A stretch of DNA of 64,000 nt from JAUWTJ01 sp965603015 (lineage in GTDB: Bacteria > Pseudomonadota > Alphaproteobacteria > M2410): positions 23,477 to 87,476 of the forward strand of contig CBFDBJ010000005.1 in the NCBI GenBank assembly GCA_965603015.1, given 5' to 3'. Position 1 is the stretch's first letter. Each line of letters starts with the position of its first letter. Below, piece by piece: positions 15,817 to 24,929 of this stretch. A program made the translations under genes and the position numbers. Under the pieces are notes generated by a model. It was not told the DNA's origin, searched no databases, and saw only the letters and a list, made by a program, of their open reading frames with translations.

Positions 15817-17169
15817 ATGAACGAAGCCCTGCCCCGCCCGACCCCGAAGGGGTCTTCTGCATTCAATGTCGGGCGCGCCCTTTACAGGGCAGCATGGTGG
15901 CTCATGGGCCCTGTGCTTCCGTTTTACCTTCGACGGCGCGCGCGGCGCGGCAAGGAAGATCCCGCCAGGCTGGTGGAGCGCTACGGCAAGTCTTCCAGGG
16001 CAAGGCCCGACGGAGACCTCTTGTGGGTACATGGCGCCAGCGTCGGGGAAAGTCTGTCGGCCCTGCCGCTTGTCGAACGTCTGCTTGAAGCGCACGCGAA
16101 CCTTCATGTTTTGGTTACTACAGGGACCATGACCTCGGCGCAGCTCCTGGAGGCGCGGCTTCCGGAGCGAGCCTTTCATCAATATCTGCCCCTCGACCAC
16201 CCCTCCCACGCTGCCGCCTTTATGGATCACTGGCAACCTGATGCGGTTTTCTGGATCGAAAGTGAATTTTGGCCAAATCTTCTCCACGAGATATCGGCGC
16301 GGGAGATCCCGGCAGCACTGCTCAATGCCCGCCTCTCGGAACAAAGTTTCAAGCGATGGCAAAAGAGTCCTCGATTTATCAGGGAACTGCTCGGAACATT
16401 TTCACTTTGTCTTGCTCAGGATGAAAATATCGCAGGCATGCTGGCTGCTCTGGGCGCGACCAAAATTTCGACCGCGGGCAATCTCAAGTTCGCGGCCCTG
16501 CCTCTTCCGGACGCAGAACAGAAACGCCAGTCGCTGGAGGCCCTGCTCGGCGAACGGAAGGTCATTGTGGCAGCACAGACAGTCGAGGGTGAAGAAACAG
16601 GCCTCGGGTCCATTCTGCCTGACTTAAAGCAGGAATTCAGCGACCTTCTTCTCATCATCATTCCGAAACACACACATCGCTCATCCTCCATAGAGCAGGC
16701 GCTTGCGGCGGCCACACTCAAAGTCGCCGTGCGTTCGAGGGCCGAGGCTCCGGCGACCGACACTGACATCTACCTCGCCGATACAATGGGAGAGCTCGGC
16801 CTCTTTTACAGACTTGATGCGCCGGTTTTTCTCGGGCGCAGCCTTGTCCCGGGTTACGGGGGCTCTAACCTGCTTGAGCCGGCACGATTTGGCCGTTGCA
16901 TTATTCAGGGTGTCCACACCGAGAACTTTACTGCAATGAATGACCTCTTTCAGTCCTCGTCGGCCTCCCTCGTTGCCCGGGATGAGGCGCAGCTCAGAGA
17001 CCTCTTGCTGGATGTCTTGAGAGACCCGCAGTGCGCTAACGAGATAGGGACCAAAGCCGAAGCGGTTACCAGCTCAGCATCAAGCGTTCTGGACAGGGTT
17101 GCAGATCTTGTCTCTCCCCTGTTACCCGAGCCCTCACCCACTTCAGGAGAACCCGATGCGCGCTCCTGA
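15817..17169 (+). CDS. waaA: 3-deoxy-D-manno-octulosonic acid transferase WaaA (KdtA)
   Basis: WaaA adds Kdo to the lipid A precursor on the cytoplasmic face of the inner membrane. It is a GT-B protein of about 450 residues with an N-terminal membrane anchor (ALYRAAWWLMGPVLPFYL), the nucleophile-side signature GASVGESLSALPL (near residue 70), TTGTMTSAQLL, and the C-terminal GYGGSNLLEPARFG donor-binding segment. A GTG at 15802 is in frame five codons upstream; ATG is preferred. It overlaps lpxK by 14 bp. One copy only is visible, so whether it is mono- or bifunctional cannot be told. Confidence 0.95.
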   Translation: MNEALPRPTPKGSSAFNVGRALYRAAWWLMGPVLPFYLRRRARRGKEDPARLVERYGKSSRARPDGDLLWVHGASVGESLSALPLVERLLEAHANLHVLVTTGTMTSAQLLEARLPERAFHQYLPLDHPSHAAAFMDHWQPDAVFWIESEFWPNLLHEISAREIPAALLNARLSEQSFKRWQKSPRFIRELLGTFSLCLAQDENIAGMLAALGATKISTAGNLKFAALPLPDAEQKRQSLEALLGERKVIVAAQTVEGEETGLGSILPDLKQEFSDLLLIIIPKHTHRSSSIEQALAAATLKVAVRSRAEAPATDTDIYLADTMGELGLFYRLDAPVFLGRSLVPGYGGSNLLEPARFGRCIIQGVHTENFTAMNDLFQSSSASLVARDEAQLRDLLLDVLRDPQCANEIGTKAEAVTSSASSVLDRVADLVSPLLPEPSPTSGEPDARS

Positions 17170-18160
17170 GTTCTGGTATCCTGACGGCGGCCGCGCGGGC
17201 CTGACCGCCACGCTGCTCACGCCGCTTGGCTGGCTCTACGGCGCCGTAGGTGGATGGCAAAGGTTGACGGGATCACCGCGCCGCACGGTTGCGAAAGTGG
17301 TCTGCGTCGGCAACCTGACCGCCGGGGGGACAGGCAAGACGCCCGTCTGCCTCGCGCTCAATGATCTCCTCACCGCCGACGGGACACGCACCGCCTTTCT
17401 TACGCGAGGCTACGGCGGAAAGACTGCTGATCCGACGCGAATCGATCTTTCCGCTCACGGATTTGATGTGGCCGGTGACGAGGCCTTGCTGCTTGCCAGC
17501 GCCGCTCCAACCTATATTTCCCCGACTCGGCGGCGCGGCGGCGAAGCGGCCTCGCGGGACGGCGCTGATGTTATTCTCATGGATGACGGATTTCAAAATC
17601 CGGCGATCATCAAGGACCTGTCGCTGGTCGTGATTGACGGAACGGCCGGGTTTGGCAACAGACGCATGATACCGGCCGGACCCTTGCGCGAATCCATAAG
17701 GCTGGGTCTGCGCCGAGCTGACGCGATCATTCTGGTTGGCGAGCTGAGCCATGAGCGTGATCGAGACCTGGTAAAAGCGAGCGGCACTCCGGTCTTTCGG
17801 GCCAGCGTCAGTGTCGACCCGAGGTCCGAATTTGATCTGACCAGACCAGTTGTTGCCTTTACCGGCATCGGCAGACCGCAAAAGTTTTTCGACACGCTGG
17901 CGTCACAAGGCTTCGACGTGGTTGAGGCCGTCCCCTACCCTGACCATCATCCATTCAAGGCGCGCGACCTTGAATGGCTGGAGGACCTGTGCGACGAACG
18001 TAGCGCAGATCTGATAACAACATCCAAGGACTACGTCCGGCTCCCCACTGACTTCCGTGCCAAAACCCGGGAATTGCCAATTCGCGTTCTGTTTGAGGAA
18101 CCCGAAAGCGTTGCGGGTTTTCTTGCTGAGGGCTTGCGGGACCATAGTGCCACGCGCTAA
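17156..18160 (+). CDS. lpxK: Tetraacyldisaccharide 4'-kinase LpxK
   Basis: LpxK phosphorylates the 4' position of the tetraacyldisaccharide-1-phosphate lipid A precursor. The 334-residue product starts MRAPEFWYPDGG, typical for the family, with AGGAGA 5 bases before the ATG. The P-loop is GNLTAGGTGKTPV (near residue 50), the conserved TRGYGG follows, and DDGFQNP lies near residue 142. Length matches E. coli LpxK (328). It overlaps the end of waaA by 14 bp and precedes the late acyltransferase, completing the inner lipid A steps. Confidence 0.96.
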   Translation: MRAPEFWYPDGGRAGLTATLLTPLGWLYGAVGGWQRLTGSPRRTVAKVVCVGNLTAGGTGKTPVCLALNDLLTADGTRTAFLTRGYGGKTADPTRIDLSAHGFDVAGDEALLLASAAPTYISPTRRRGGEAASRDGADVILMDDGFQNPAIIKDLSLVVIDGTAGFGNRRMIPAGPLRESIRLGLRRADAIILVGELSHERDRDLVKASGTPVFRASVSVDPRSEFDLTRPVVAFTGIGRPQKFFDTLASQGFDVVEAVPYPDHHPFKARDLEWLEDLCDERSADLITTSKDYVRLPTDFRAKTRELPIRVLFEEPESVAGFLAEGLRDHSATR

Positions 18161-18201
18161 AAACCCTCTTGAACGAGTGGCCAATCCATCAGGACACGTA
18201 A

Positions 18202-19161
18202 ATGAAAAGACCGCACAGTGTAAAAGGAGCACGCGACCTCAAGGCTCGCCACTACGCTGAATATGCCCTGCTGCGCGGTTTCACAGCGTTTTGCAGCCTG
18301 TTCGGCCTTGACGGCGCATCGGCCATTGGTGGCTGGCTCGCGCGGACGGTTGGGCCATTGACGCCGGCCCAGAAAACCGCACGCAATAATATGCGCATGT
18401 GCATTCCCGAAATGCCCGACGAGGAGATTGAGGAGAACCTGAGGGCCATGTGGGACAACTTTGGCCGGACCATGCAGGAATTCCCACAGATCACAAGACT
18501 TCTTCCCTATAGAGACGGATCTCGCATCGAGGTGGTTGGCGGAGAGATTATTGATGAGGTGGTTGGCCGCGGCAAGGGCGCGCTGTTCATCTCCGGCCAC
18601 TTCGCTAATTGGGAGCTATTGGCTCCGTGTATTCGATTGCGCGGACTGGAGCTTGACGGGGTCTATCGCTCCGCCAACAACGCGCTGGTTAACGACTGGT
18701 CGATGCGGCTCAGGGGCCCCAATTCCTTCAGCTCCCAGTCACCCAAGGGCCGGGCGGGGGCAAAGATGATCGTCAAACACATTCGCGCCGGAACGCCGGT
18801 TGCCATGCTGGTCGACCAAAAAATGAATGACGGGATCGAAGCGCCGTTCTTTGGCCGCCCGTCCATGACTGCAGGTGCTGCGGCGCAGCTGTCAGAAAAG
18901 TATGATTGCCCGATCGTGCCAATGCACATCCGCCGCACGGGAGGGGCGCATTTCCGGGTTGAGATCTATCCGCCGCTCGATGTGCCCAAAACCGGCAGCA
19001 AATCAGGCGACATCCTGGCGATCACCACCGCCTACAATCAATTCCTTGAAGACCGGATTCGCGAGACTCCGGGTCAGTGGATGTGGATGCACAATCGCTG
19101 GTCGCCGCCGAAGCGCAAGAAGAAATACGGTCCGAAACCGGTGCGGGAAACGGCAAGCTAG
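18202..19161 (+). CDS. lpxL: Late lipid A acyltransferase (LpxL/HtrB family)
   Basis: A membrane-bound acyltransferase of 319 residues that adds a secondary acyl chain to Kdo-lipid A. The catalytic motif is SGHFANWELL (HxxxxE, near residue 132-137). The LVDQKMNDGIEAPFFGRP segment near 195-212 and MWMHNRW near the end are typical. The first 50 residues include a hydrophobic stretch that anchors the protein. It follows lpxK by 41 bp. Whether it transfers laurate, myristate or a very long chain cannot be inferred. It converges with the M23 gene, with only 9 bp between the stops. Confidence 0.9.
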   Translation: MKRPHSVKGARDLKARHYAEYALLRGFTAFCSLFGLDGASAIGGWLARTVGPLTPAQKTARNNMRMCIPEMPDEEIEENLRAMWDNFGRTMQEFPQITRLLPYRDGSRIEVVGGEIIDEVVGRGKGALFISGHFANWELLAPCIRLRGLELDGVYRSANNALVNDWSMRLRGPNSFSSQSPKGRAGAKMIVKHIRAGTPVAMLVDQKMNDGIEAPFFGRPSMTAGAAAQLSEKYDCPIVPMHIRRTGGAHFRVEIYPPLDVPKTGSKSGDILAITTAYNQFLEDRIRETPGQWMWMHNRWSPPKRKKKYGPKPVRETAS

Positions 19162-19170
19162 CCGCCGACA

Positions 19171-20001
19171 TCATTCAGGCATTGCCCCGACGATAAGGAC
19201 CGGGTCGATATGCTGGTCGAACCAATACATGCGCCAGTCAAGATGCGGGCCATTGGCCCGGCCAGCGGCGCCTACGCGGCCCAGCACATCACCCGTCGCA
19301 ACCACATCCCCCGGCTTCACATCGACCCCTGAAAGATGCAGGAAGGCCGAGGTCAGGCCCATACCATGATCGAGGAAAATGAGACCGCCCTCAAAGTACA
19401 TGTCATCATCGGCGAGGGTTACAACACCGTCCGCAGGCGCGTAAAACTCAGTGCCAGCGGGCGCGGCGACGTCGACACCAAAGTGGGGACGCCCTGGCTT
19501 GCCATTGTAATAGCGCTGGGAACCATAGACGCCGGAAATGCGGCCCGTCAAAGGCCAGTTAAAATCCGCCAGATAACCGGTCGAAGCATTCATCTCTGCC
19601 CGTGCGGCGCGCTTGCGTTTTGCCTCGGACCGAATACGGGCCAGGGTATCTGCCGGTGGCTCCACGTATTTTTTAGCGATCCCTTCAACATACTGAACAT
19701 CATAGTCACGAGCGCCGACGTCGAGCGTTCCGACCCACGTCCGGCCATCGGGGAATGTGACATTGACGTTGGCCTTGTCGGCATAATCGCGATCAAAGCC
19801 GAATATGAAATTGCCCGCAGAGTCGAGGAGAAGATCGCGGCCATCCAGGGCAACCTTTGCGCCCGGTTCAATTTTCGCCCGGACGAGCCCACCCTGTTTC
19901 AATTCACCGCTGACAGAAAACGGAAAAATACCAGGATCAGCAAACGCGGACGATGAAAGAACGAGGGAGAACAAACCCAAAAGCCTGACCCAAACTCTCA
20001 T
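19171..20001 (-). CDS. M23 family peptidoglycan peptidase-like protein
   Basis: An exported protein of 276 residues with a signal peptide ending near SSSAFA (residue 21), a beta-rich middle, a lysine/arginine-rich helix and a C-terminal LytM/M23 domain. The domain has HFGVD (the first two zinc ligands) and FLHLSG, but the canonical HxH third motif reads GPHLDW, with aspartate in the position of the last zinc-binding histidine. It could still bind zinc or could be a non-catalytic activator. It overlaps DUF2093 by 4 bp (ATGA). Confidence 0.87.
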   Translation of the reverse strand: MRVWVRLLGLFSLVLSSSAFADPGIFPFSVSGELKQGGLVRAKIEPGAKVALDGRDLLLDSAGNFIFGFDRDYADKANVNVTFPDGRTWVGTLDVGARDYDVQYVEGIAKKYVEPPADTLARIRSEAKRKRAARAEMNASTGYLADFNWPLTGRISGVYGSQRYYNGKPGRPHFGVDVAAPAGTEFYAPADGVVTLADDDMYFEGGLIFLDHGMGLTSAFLHLSGVDVKPGDVVATGDVLGRVGAAGRANGPHLDWRMYWFDQHIDPVLIVGAMPE

Positions 20002-20234
20002 TGGGCGTCTCCCTTGGCGAGACCCAGTTGCTGCATTCTTTTGTGGACGGCTTCGGCGGATGCATAGGCTTCCTGGCGCTCGACGCTCCAGTAGCGCAGC
20101 TCGTCAAGCGGAATGCGCTGGCCTGTCACCTCACACAAGACATAAGCACCCGGTTTGACGACAGAGAATTCACCGTCGAGATATTCAAGTTCTGCTTTTG
20201 TCGTTCCGTCCATACCCGGTTCCTGAATGTTCAT
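19998..20234 (-). CDS. DUF2093 family protein
   Basis: A 78-residue protein with the DUF2093 core, AELEYLDGEFSVVKPGAYVLC followed by VTGQRIPLDELRYWSVERQEAYAS-type residues. The function of the family is unknown. It is typically placed, as here, next to xseA in alphaproteobacteria. The two cysteine/histidine positions are too few to suggest a metal site. It is coupled to the M23 gene by a 4-bp overlap. Confidence 0.88.
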   Translation of the reverse strand: MNIQEPGMDGTTKAELEYLDGEFSVVKPGAYVLCEVTGQRIPLDELRYWSVERQEAYASAEAVHKRMQQLGLAKGDAQ

Positions 20235-20244
20235 TTTACCTCAA

Positions 20245-20263
20245 CCCTGATTTGCAATCAGGG
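20245..20263 (-). other. Hairpin between xseA and the DUF2093 gene
   Basis: CCCTGATT-N3-AATCAGGG, a perfect 8-bp stem, begins a few bases after the xseA stop and ends 11 bp before the DUF2093 start. No U-run follows on the minus strand, so it may protect the xseA message or partially attenuate reading into the downstream pair. Confidence 0.55.
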
Positions 20264-20267
20264 CGCA

Positions 20268-21722
20268 CTATAGCAGCCGTCCCTGCTTTTCTTCCACTTC
20301 TTTAGCGGGCTTTTCTTTACCTGCCTTTGCGGGCTTTTTTGTGACTTTTTTGGGAACTGTACCAGGCGCGCCAAAAACCGCGGGAACCCTGCCATCAGAA
20401 AACTCAATGTCTGCCGCCATGCCCGGCTGTGCCGCTGCTACATCGCGGATGATCCGGCCGTCTTCACCATGAACCATGGCATAGCCACGGTTCAACGTGC
20501 TCTTATAGCTCAGGACTTCAAGCATATTGGACGCGGCTTTGAGGCGCTCTTCCTGCCTTGCCAGACGCGACTTCATCGCATTGGTCTGGCGGGTGCCCAG
20601 CTCGGAGACCCGAGTGAGCGAGACCTCGGACCTTTGCTTCACTTGTTCAGGTCTCAACCTGGCAGCCACCCCGTCGAACCGGGATCGGTGGGCCCTGACG
20701 TGACCCTTGAGTGACTGGGACAGGCGCAGGGACGCTGCATCAAACCTCTGTTGGGCGAGGCCCATGATGTCCCGGGGCTTGGGAATGGCACGGGCCAGAC
20801 TTCTGACGCGTTCGCGGCGTTCGGTCATGGATCTCGCCGAAGCGCTGACAAGACGCCGGTCGAGGGTCATGAGATCGGCGACCAGTTCGCTGCGGACCGG
20901 CACGGCCATTTCGGCGGCAGCGGTCGGCGTCGGCGCGCGCTGATCCGAGGCGAAATCAATCAGCGTGGTGTCGGTCTCGTGGCCGACGGCGGAGATCAAC
21001 GGGATCAGGCTCACGGCTGCCGCACGAACAACGATCTCTTCATTAAAAGGCCAAAGGTCCTCGATGGAGCCGCCGCCACGCGCCACGATAATTACATCAG
21101 GCCGGGGGATATCGCCGCCGACCTCAAGCGCATTGAAGCCTTCGATGCCGGCGGCAATCTGCTGCGCCGCCTTTTCCCCCTGAACCAGGCAGGGCCAGAC
21201 CAGCACATGACGCGGGAAGCGGTCTGAAAGTCTGTGGAGGATATCGCGGATGACGGCGCCCGACGGCGAGGTGACCACGCCGATCACCTCGGGCAGGTGT
21301 GGCAGAAGCTGCTTGCGCGCCGGGTCAAACAGACCCTCGGCGTCAAGTTTCTTGCGGCGCTCTTCCAGCAGGGCCATGAGGGCGCCAACGCCGGCTGGCT
21401 CCATGGTGTCGATGACGATCTGATAGCGCGACTGGCCGGGAAAGGTGGTGAGCTTGCCGGTGCAGATCACCTCAAGGCCCTGTTCCGGGCGAATGGACAG
21501 CTTTGAGGCGGTGCCTTTCCACATGACGCCGTTTAGAACCGCCTTGTCGTCTTTCAGGTCCATATAGAGATGGCCGGACGCAGGCCGTGAGACCCGCCCC
21601 AGCTCGCCGCGCACGCGAACGTAGCCAAAGGCCCCCTCGACGGTCTTCTTGATGGCGCCGGAAAGCTCGGAGACCGTGTATTCGGGGACATTAATGGCCT
21701 CATTGGTTCTTGGGTCGCTCAT
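20268..21722 (-). CDS. xseA: Exodeoxyribonuclease VII large subunit
   Basis: XseA with XseB forms the single-strand-specific exonuclease VII. The 484-residue protein has an N-terminal OB fold (VRVRGELGRVSRPASGHLYMDLKD-type segment near 35-58), the family core VTSPSGAVIRDI, ARGGGSIEDLWPFNEE and SAVGHETDTTLIDFASDQRAPTP-type residues, and a long coiled-coil region (about 285-420). A lysine/alanine/proline-rich tail of about 40 residues follows and is likely disordered. It is divergent from purD; a shared promoter region of about 110 bp lies between. xseB is not in the window. Confidence 0.96.
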   Translation of the reverse strand: MSDPRTNEAINVPEYTVSELSGAIKKTVEGAFGYVRVRGELGRVSRPASGHLYMDLKDDKAVLNGVMWKGTASKLSIRPEQGLEVICTGKLTTFPGQSRYQIVIDTMEPAGVGALMALLEERRKKLDAEGLFDPARKQLLPHLPEVIGVVTSPSGAVIRDILHRLSDRFPRHVLVWPCLVQGEKAAQQIAAGIEGFNALEVGGDIPRPDVIIVARGGGSIEDLWPFNEEIVVRAAAVSLIPLISAVGHETDTTLIDFASDQRAPTPTAAAEMAVPVRSELVADLMTLDRRLVSASARSMTERRERVRSLARAIPKPRDIMGLAQQRFDAASLRLSQSLKGHVRAHRSRFDGVAARLRPEQVKQRSEVSLTRVSELGTRQTNAMKSRLARQEERLKAASNMLEVLSYKSTLNRGYAMVHGEDGRIIRDVAAAQPGMAADIEFSDGRVPAVFGAPGTVPKKVTKKPAKAGKEKPAKEVEEKQGRLL

Positions 21723-21836
21723 ATAGACTTTCGGCTGAATATGGGGCCCCGGGTGGCAGGATTGCTCGCCTCGGGTCCGACTCTCTGATACAAGATAGCG
21801 CCCTTTCAGGCTTAAGAAAAGAGATCGAGAACGCTA

Positions 21837-23105
21837 ATGAAAATCTTGCTGGTCGGATCCGGTGGCCGTGAACATTCCCTCGCGTGGGCGATCTCGGGAA
21901 GCCCGCTCGTGGACGCGCTTTATTGCGCGCCCGGCAATGGCGGCATGGCGGAAATCTCCACCCTGGTCGATATCAAGGATACGGACATTGACGGCCTTGT
22001 GAGCTTTGCCAAAGACAAGGCCATCGATTTTGTTGTCGTCGGCCCGGAAGTCCCGCTCACCGCCGGGCTGGTGGACGCGCTTGATGCGGCAGGCATCGCG
22101 AGCTTCGGACCCAACAAGGCAGCCGCGGAGCTTGAAGGCTCCAAGGGGTTCATGAAAGATTTGTGTGCAGATTACGATATTCCAACTGCCGGATATCAGC
22201 GTTGCTACGATGCAGCTTCAGCAAAAGCCTTCCTCAACACCCTGAGCGCGCCTTATGTCATCAAGACGGACGGTCTTGCTGCTGGCAAGGGTGTTATCAT
22301 TGCTGAGACTCTTGAGGATGCCGGGACCGCCATTGACGAAATGTTTGCCGGATCCTTTGGCGAGGCTGGCGATCAGGTGGTGATCGAGGAATTCCTTGAC
22401 GGTGAAGAAGCCAGTTTCTTTGCCCTGACCGACGGGACCAACATCCTGCCACTGGTTAGCGCGCAGGATCACAAGCGCGTTGGCGATGGCGACACAGGGC
22501 TCAACACCGGCGGCATGGGCGCCTATTCGCCAGCGCCGATCATGGACGAGGCCATGACCCAAAAGGTCATGGAGACAATCATCCGGCCAACTGTAGCGGC
22601 GATGAAAGACAGGGGCGCGCCGTTCAAGGGGGTTCTTTATGCCGGACTGATGATTTCGAACGGCGTACCAAAGCTCATCGAATACAATGTCCGCTTCGGG
22701 GATCCCGAATGCCAGGTGCTGATGGTGCGGCTCCAGAGCGATCTCCTGCCCGCGCTCATTGCCTGTCACGATGGAACCCTGGACGGGATCGAACTTTCCT
22801 GGTCGAATGAAAGCGCCATGACGGTTGTCATGGCCACCGAAGGCTATCCTGGCGCCTACCAAAAAGGCTCGGAGATCCGGGGGCTTGACGCGGTGGGTTC
22901 AGACCAGAACGTCACCATTTTTCACGCCGGGACCCAAAAAACCGGCACAAAACTCACCGCCATTGGCGGCCGGGTCTTGAATGTTACGGCGCTTGGGGCC
23001 ACCATAGGCGAGGCACAGGCACGCGCCTATGAGGCCATTGGCAAGGTCGACTGGCCGCAGGGCTTTAACCGCAGCGATATCGGCTGGCGCGCACTGAAAC
23101 GATGA
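21837..23105 (+). CDS. purD: Phosphoribosylamine--glycine ligase PurD
   Basis: PurD joins phosphoribosylamine and glycine using ATP, the second step of purine synthesis. The 422-residue ATP-grasp protein begins MKILLVGSGGREHSLAW, with VVGPEVPLTAGLVD near 65, the ATP loop KTDGLAAGKGVIIAET near 140, and the signature EYNVRFGDPECQ near 283. Length is standard. It is divergent from xseA and followed after 52 bp by the APH-type phosphotransferase, with which it has no obvious pathway link. Confidence 0.97.
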   Translation: MKILLVGSGGREHSLAWAISGSPLVDALYCAPGNGGMAEISTLVDIKDTDIDGLVSFAKDKAIDFVVVGPEVPLTAGLVDALDAAGIASFGPNKAAAELEGSKGFMKDLCADYDIPTAGYQRCYDAASAKAFLNTLSAPYVIKTDGLAAGKGVIIAETLEDAGTAIDEMFAGSFGEAGDQVVIEEFLDGEEASFFALTDGTNILPLVSAQDHKRVGDGDTGLNTGGMGAYSPAPIMDEAMTQKVMETIIRPTVAAMKDRGAPFKGVLYAGLMISNGVPKLIEYNVRFGDPECQVLMVRLQSDLLPALIACHDGTLDGIELSWSNESAMTVVMATEGYPGAYQKGSEIRGLDAVGSDQNVTIFHAGTQKTGTKLTAIGGRVLNVTALGATIGEAQARAYEAIGKVDWPQGFNRSDIGWRALKR

Positions 23106-23157
23106 AGAACAGGGCTCATAAAGAAAGCCTGTAAAAGACAAAAGGGAAGAGACGGAC

Positions 23158-24234
23158 ATGACAGAAGAACCGACACGCGAGGAACTGAATACCGGCACCA
23201 AGGACGTTGCCGAGACCCACAAGTTCGATGAGAACGCGCTTCGCGACTATATGGAAGCCAATGTAGCTGGCTATGAGGGTCCGCTTGAGGTCAGCCAGTT
23301 CAAAGGTGGTCAATCCAATCCGACCTACCAGCTTATAACGCCGCGCCAGAAATATGTCATGCGGCGCAAGCCTCCCGGCAAGCTTCTGCCCTCTGCCCAT
23401 GCGGTTGACCGCGAGTACAAGGTCATCACGGCACTGGGCAAGACCGACTTTCCCGTTCCCAAGACCTTCTGTCTTTGTGAGGATACCGACGTTATCGGCA
23501 CGATGTTCTACATCATGGAAAAAGTCGACGGCCGCATTTTGTGGGACCTCTTGCTTCCGGCAGAAAACCCTCAGTCGCGCCGCGAAATCTACGACAGCAT
23601 GAATGCAACGCTGGCCAAGCTGCACAAGACTGACTACACAGCCATTGGCCTTGAGGACTATGGCAAGCCGGGGAACTATTTTGCCCGCCAGATCTCGCGC
23701 TGGACCAAGCAATATCAGATGTCCGAAACCGAAGAGATCAAGGAGATGAACAATCTCATTGCGTGGCTACCCGATGCAATCCCGCAAGATGACCTGACGA
23801 CCATTGTCCACGGGGATTATCGTCTCGATAACATGATCCTGCACCCGACAGAAAACCGCGTAGAGGCTGTTCTGGACTGGGAATTATCCACTCTCGGACA
23901 TCCGATCGGTGACTTCACCTATCACCTGATGTCGTGGAAGATGCCATCGCGCGACGGCGGCGAAACGCTCTTGTCCTCGGACCTCAAGTCGCTTGGTATT
24001 CCGACGGCTGAGGAATACACAGAAATGTATGAGGCGCGAACAGGCTACGTGGTTGGAGAGAACATCAACTTCTACCTGGCCTATAACTTCTTCCGTCTCG
24101 CCGGGATTTTGCAGGGCATTGTCGGACGTGTGCGCGACGGAACCGCCAGCTCTGCCAATGCAGAAGCCAATGCCGCAGCGGTGCGCCCGCTGGCTGAAGG
24201 TGGTTGGGCCTATGCGAAGCTTGCCGGGGCTTGA
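23158..24234 (+). CDS. APH-fold phosphotransferase (ACAD10/11-like)
   Basis: A 358-residue cytoplasmic kinase-like protein. It has the QFKGGQSNPTYQL lead, the YVMRRKPPGKLLPSAH phosphate/lysine segment, the catalytic VHGDYRLDNMI (near residue 217-227) and the metal-binding VLDWELSTLGHP (near 240-251). This branch is the bacterial counterpart of the kinase domain fused to acyl-CoA dehydrogenases ACAD10/11, associated with breakdown of 4-hydroxy acids. No acyl-CoA dehydrogenase lies beside it, so the substrate is uncertain. It is not an antibiotic-resistance gene by pattern. Confidence 0.85.
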   Translation: MTEEPTREELNTGTKDVAETHKFDENALRDYMEANVAGYEGPLEVSQFKGGQSNPTYQLITPRQKYVMRRKPPGKLLPSAHAVDREYKVITALGKTDFPVPKTFCLCEDTDVIGTMFYIMEKVDGRILWDLLLPAENPQSRREIYDSMNATLAKLHKTDYTAIGLEDYGKPGNYFARQISRWTKQYQMSETEEIKEMNNLIAWLPDAIPQDDLTTIVHGDYRLDNMILHPTENRVEAVLDWELSTLGHPIGDFTYHLMSWKMPSRDGGETLLSSDLKSLGIPTAEEYTEMYEARTGYVVGENINFYLAYNFFRLAGILQGIVGRVRDGTASSANAEANAAAVRPLAEGGWAYAKLAGA

Positions 24235-24248
24235 TAATTTTTAGTTCT

Positions 24249-24403
24249 GTCGTCCCCTTCTCAGGCGTGCTTTGCACGCCCTGTCAGGCAGCGCAGACAT
24301 GAGCCGGGACCTCGGGGCACGATGCGGAGAATAACCAGGACCTGCATTAGTCCCGACATCGTGCCCTGAGGTCCCGGGTCGCGCTGCGCTTGCCCGGGAC
24401 GAC
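24249..24403. repeat. Large cruciform-forming intergenic palindrome
   Basis: The outer ends GTCGTCCCC and GGGACGAC pair, and an inner stem pairs CGGGACCTCGGGGCACGATG with CATCGTGCCCTGAGGTCCCG (one mismatch). Small hairpins sit on the arms: GGCGTGC-TTT-GCACGCC and GCGC-TGC-GC. It fills the gap between two converging genes (phosphotransferase and tadA), where it may act as a bidirectional terminator. Dispersed elements of this shape are common in alphaproteobacteria. Confidence 0.8.
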
Positions 24404-24417
24404 AATTGTGGGGATTG

Positions 24418-24870
24418 CTATTTCCGCCGCGCTCTGAAAAACGCCTTCAGAACTTCAGAACACTCCTCCCACAACTCGCCAGAGGCGACGTCCGGTCTGT
24501 GGTGGCAGGTGGGTTGTTCAAAGAAGCGCGCGCCGTGTTCAATGGCGCCGCCCTTGGGGTCAGAGGTCCCATAGTGCACCCTGGCGATCCGGGCAAAGGA
24601 GATCGCCCCGGCGCACATGGCGCAGGGCTCAAGGGTGACATAGAGCTCGCAGCCAATGAGGCGTTCATTGCCCAGCGCCTGCGCCGCCTTGCGGATCACC
24701 AGGATCTCGGCATGGGCGGTCGGGTCTTTCAGCTCAAGGATGCGGTTGCCCTCGGCCGCCAGAACGTTGCCCTCAGGCGAGACCAGGACCGCACCAACCG
24801 GCACTTCCTCGCGATCCGCCGCCTTTCTGGCCTCTTCAAGCGCCAGATCCATAAATTTGTTGTCTTTCAT
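24418..24870 (-). CDS. tadA: tRNA adenosine(34) deaminase TadA
   Basis: TadA converts A34 to inosine in tRNA-Arg(ACG). From the ATG at 24870 it has 150 residues (MKDNKFMDLALEEARKAA). The zinc-deaminase motifs are TAHAE near residue 53 (catalytic glutamate) and PCAMC near residue 83. The GTSDPKGGA segment and the C-terminal ECSEVLKAFF helix are typical. A TTG 12 codons upstream is in frame, but the added residues do not fit the family. It is divergent from rluB. Confidence 0.95.
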   Translation of the reverse strand: MKDNKFMDLALEEARKAADREEVPVGAVLVSPEGNVLAAEGNRILELKDPTAHAEILVIRKAAQALGNERLIGCELYVTLEPCAMCAGAISFARIARVHYGTSDPKGGAIEHGARFFEQPTCHHRPDVASGELWEECSEVLKAFFRARRK

Positions 24871-24929
24871 AGGGGCCACAATGCGCCTAACGCTTTGCCG
24901 CGTCAAAGGGAGCTGATAGGAAGAGCCCC

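Noticed and set aside
15451..16362. 303-codon open frame on the minus strand
   Set aside because: Antisense to the DUF374 gene and waaA; no start context or motifs.
23158..24234. Aminoglycoside resistance gene
   Set aside because: The APH fold is present, but the sequence follows the ACAD10/11-like kinase group and there is no mobile context.
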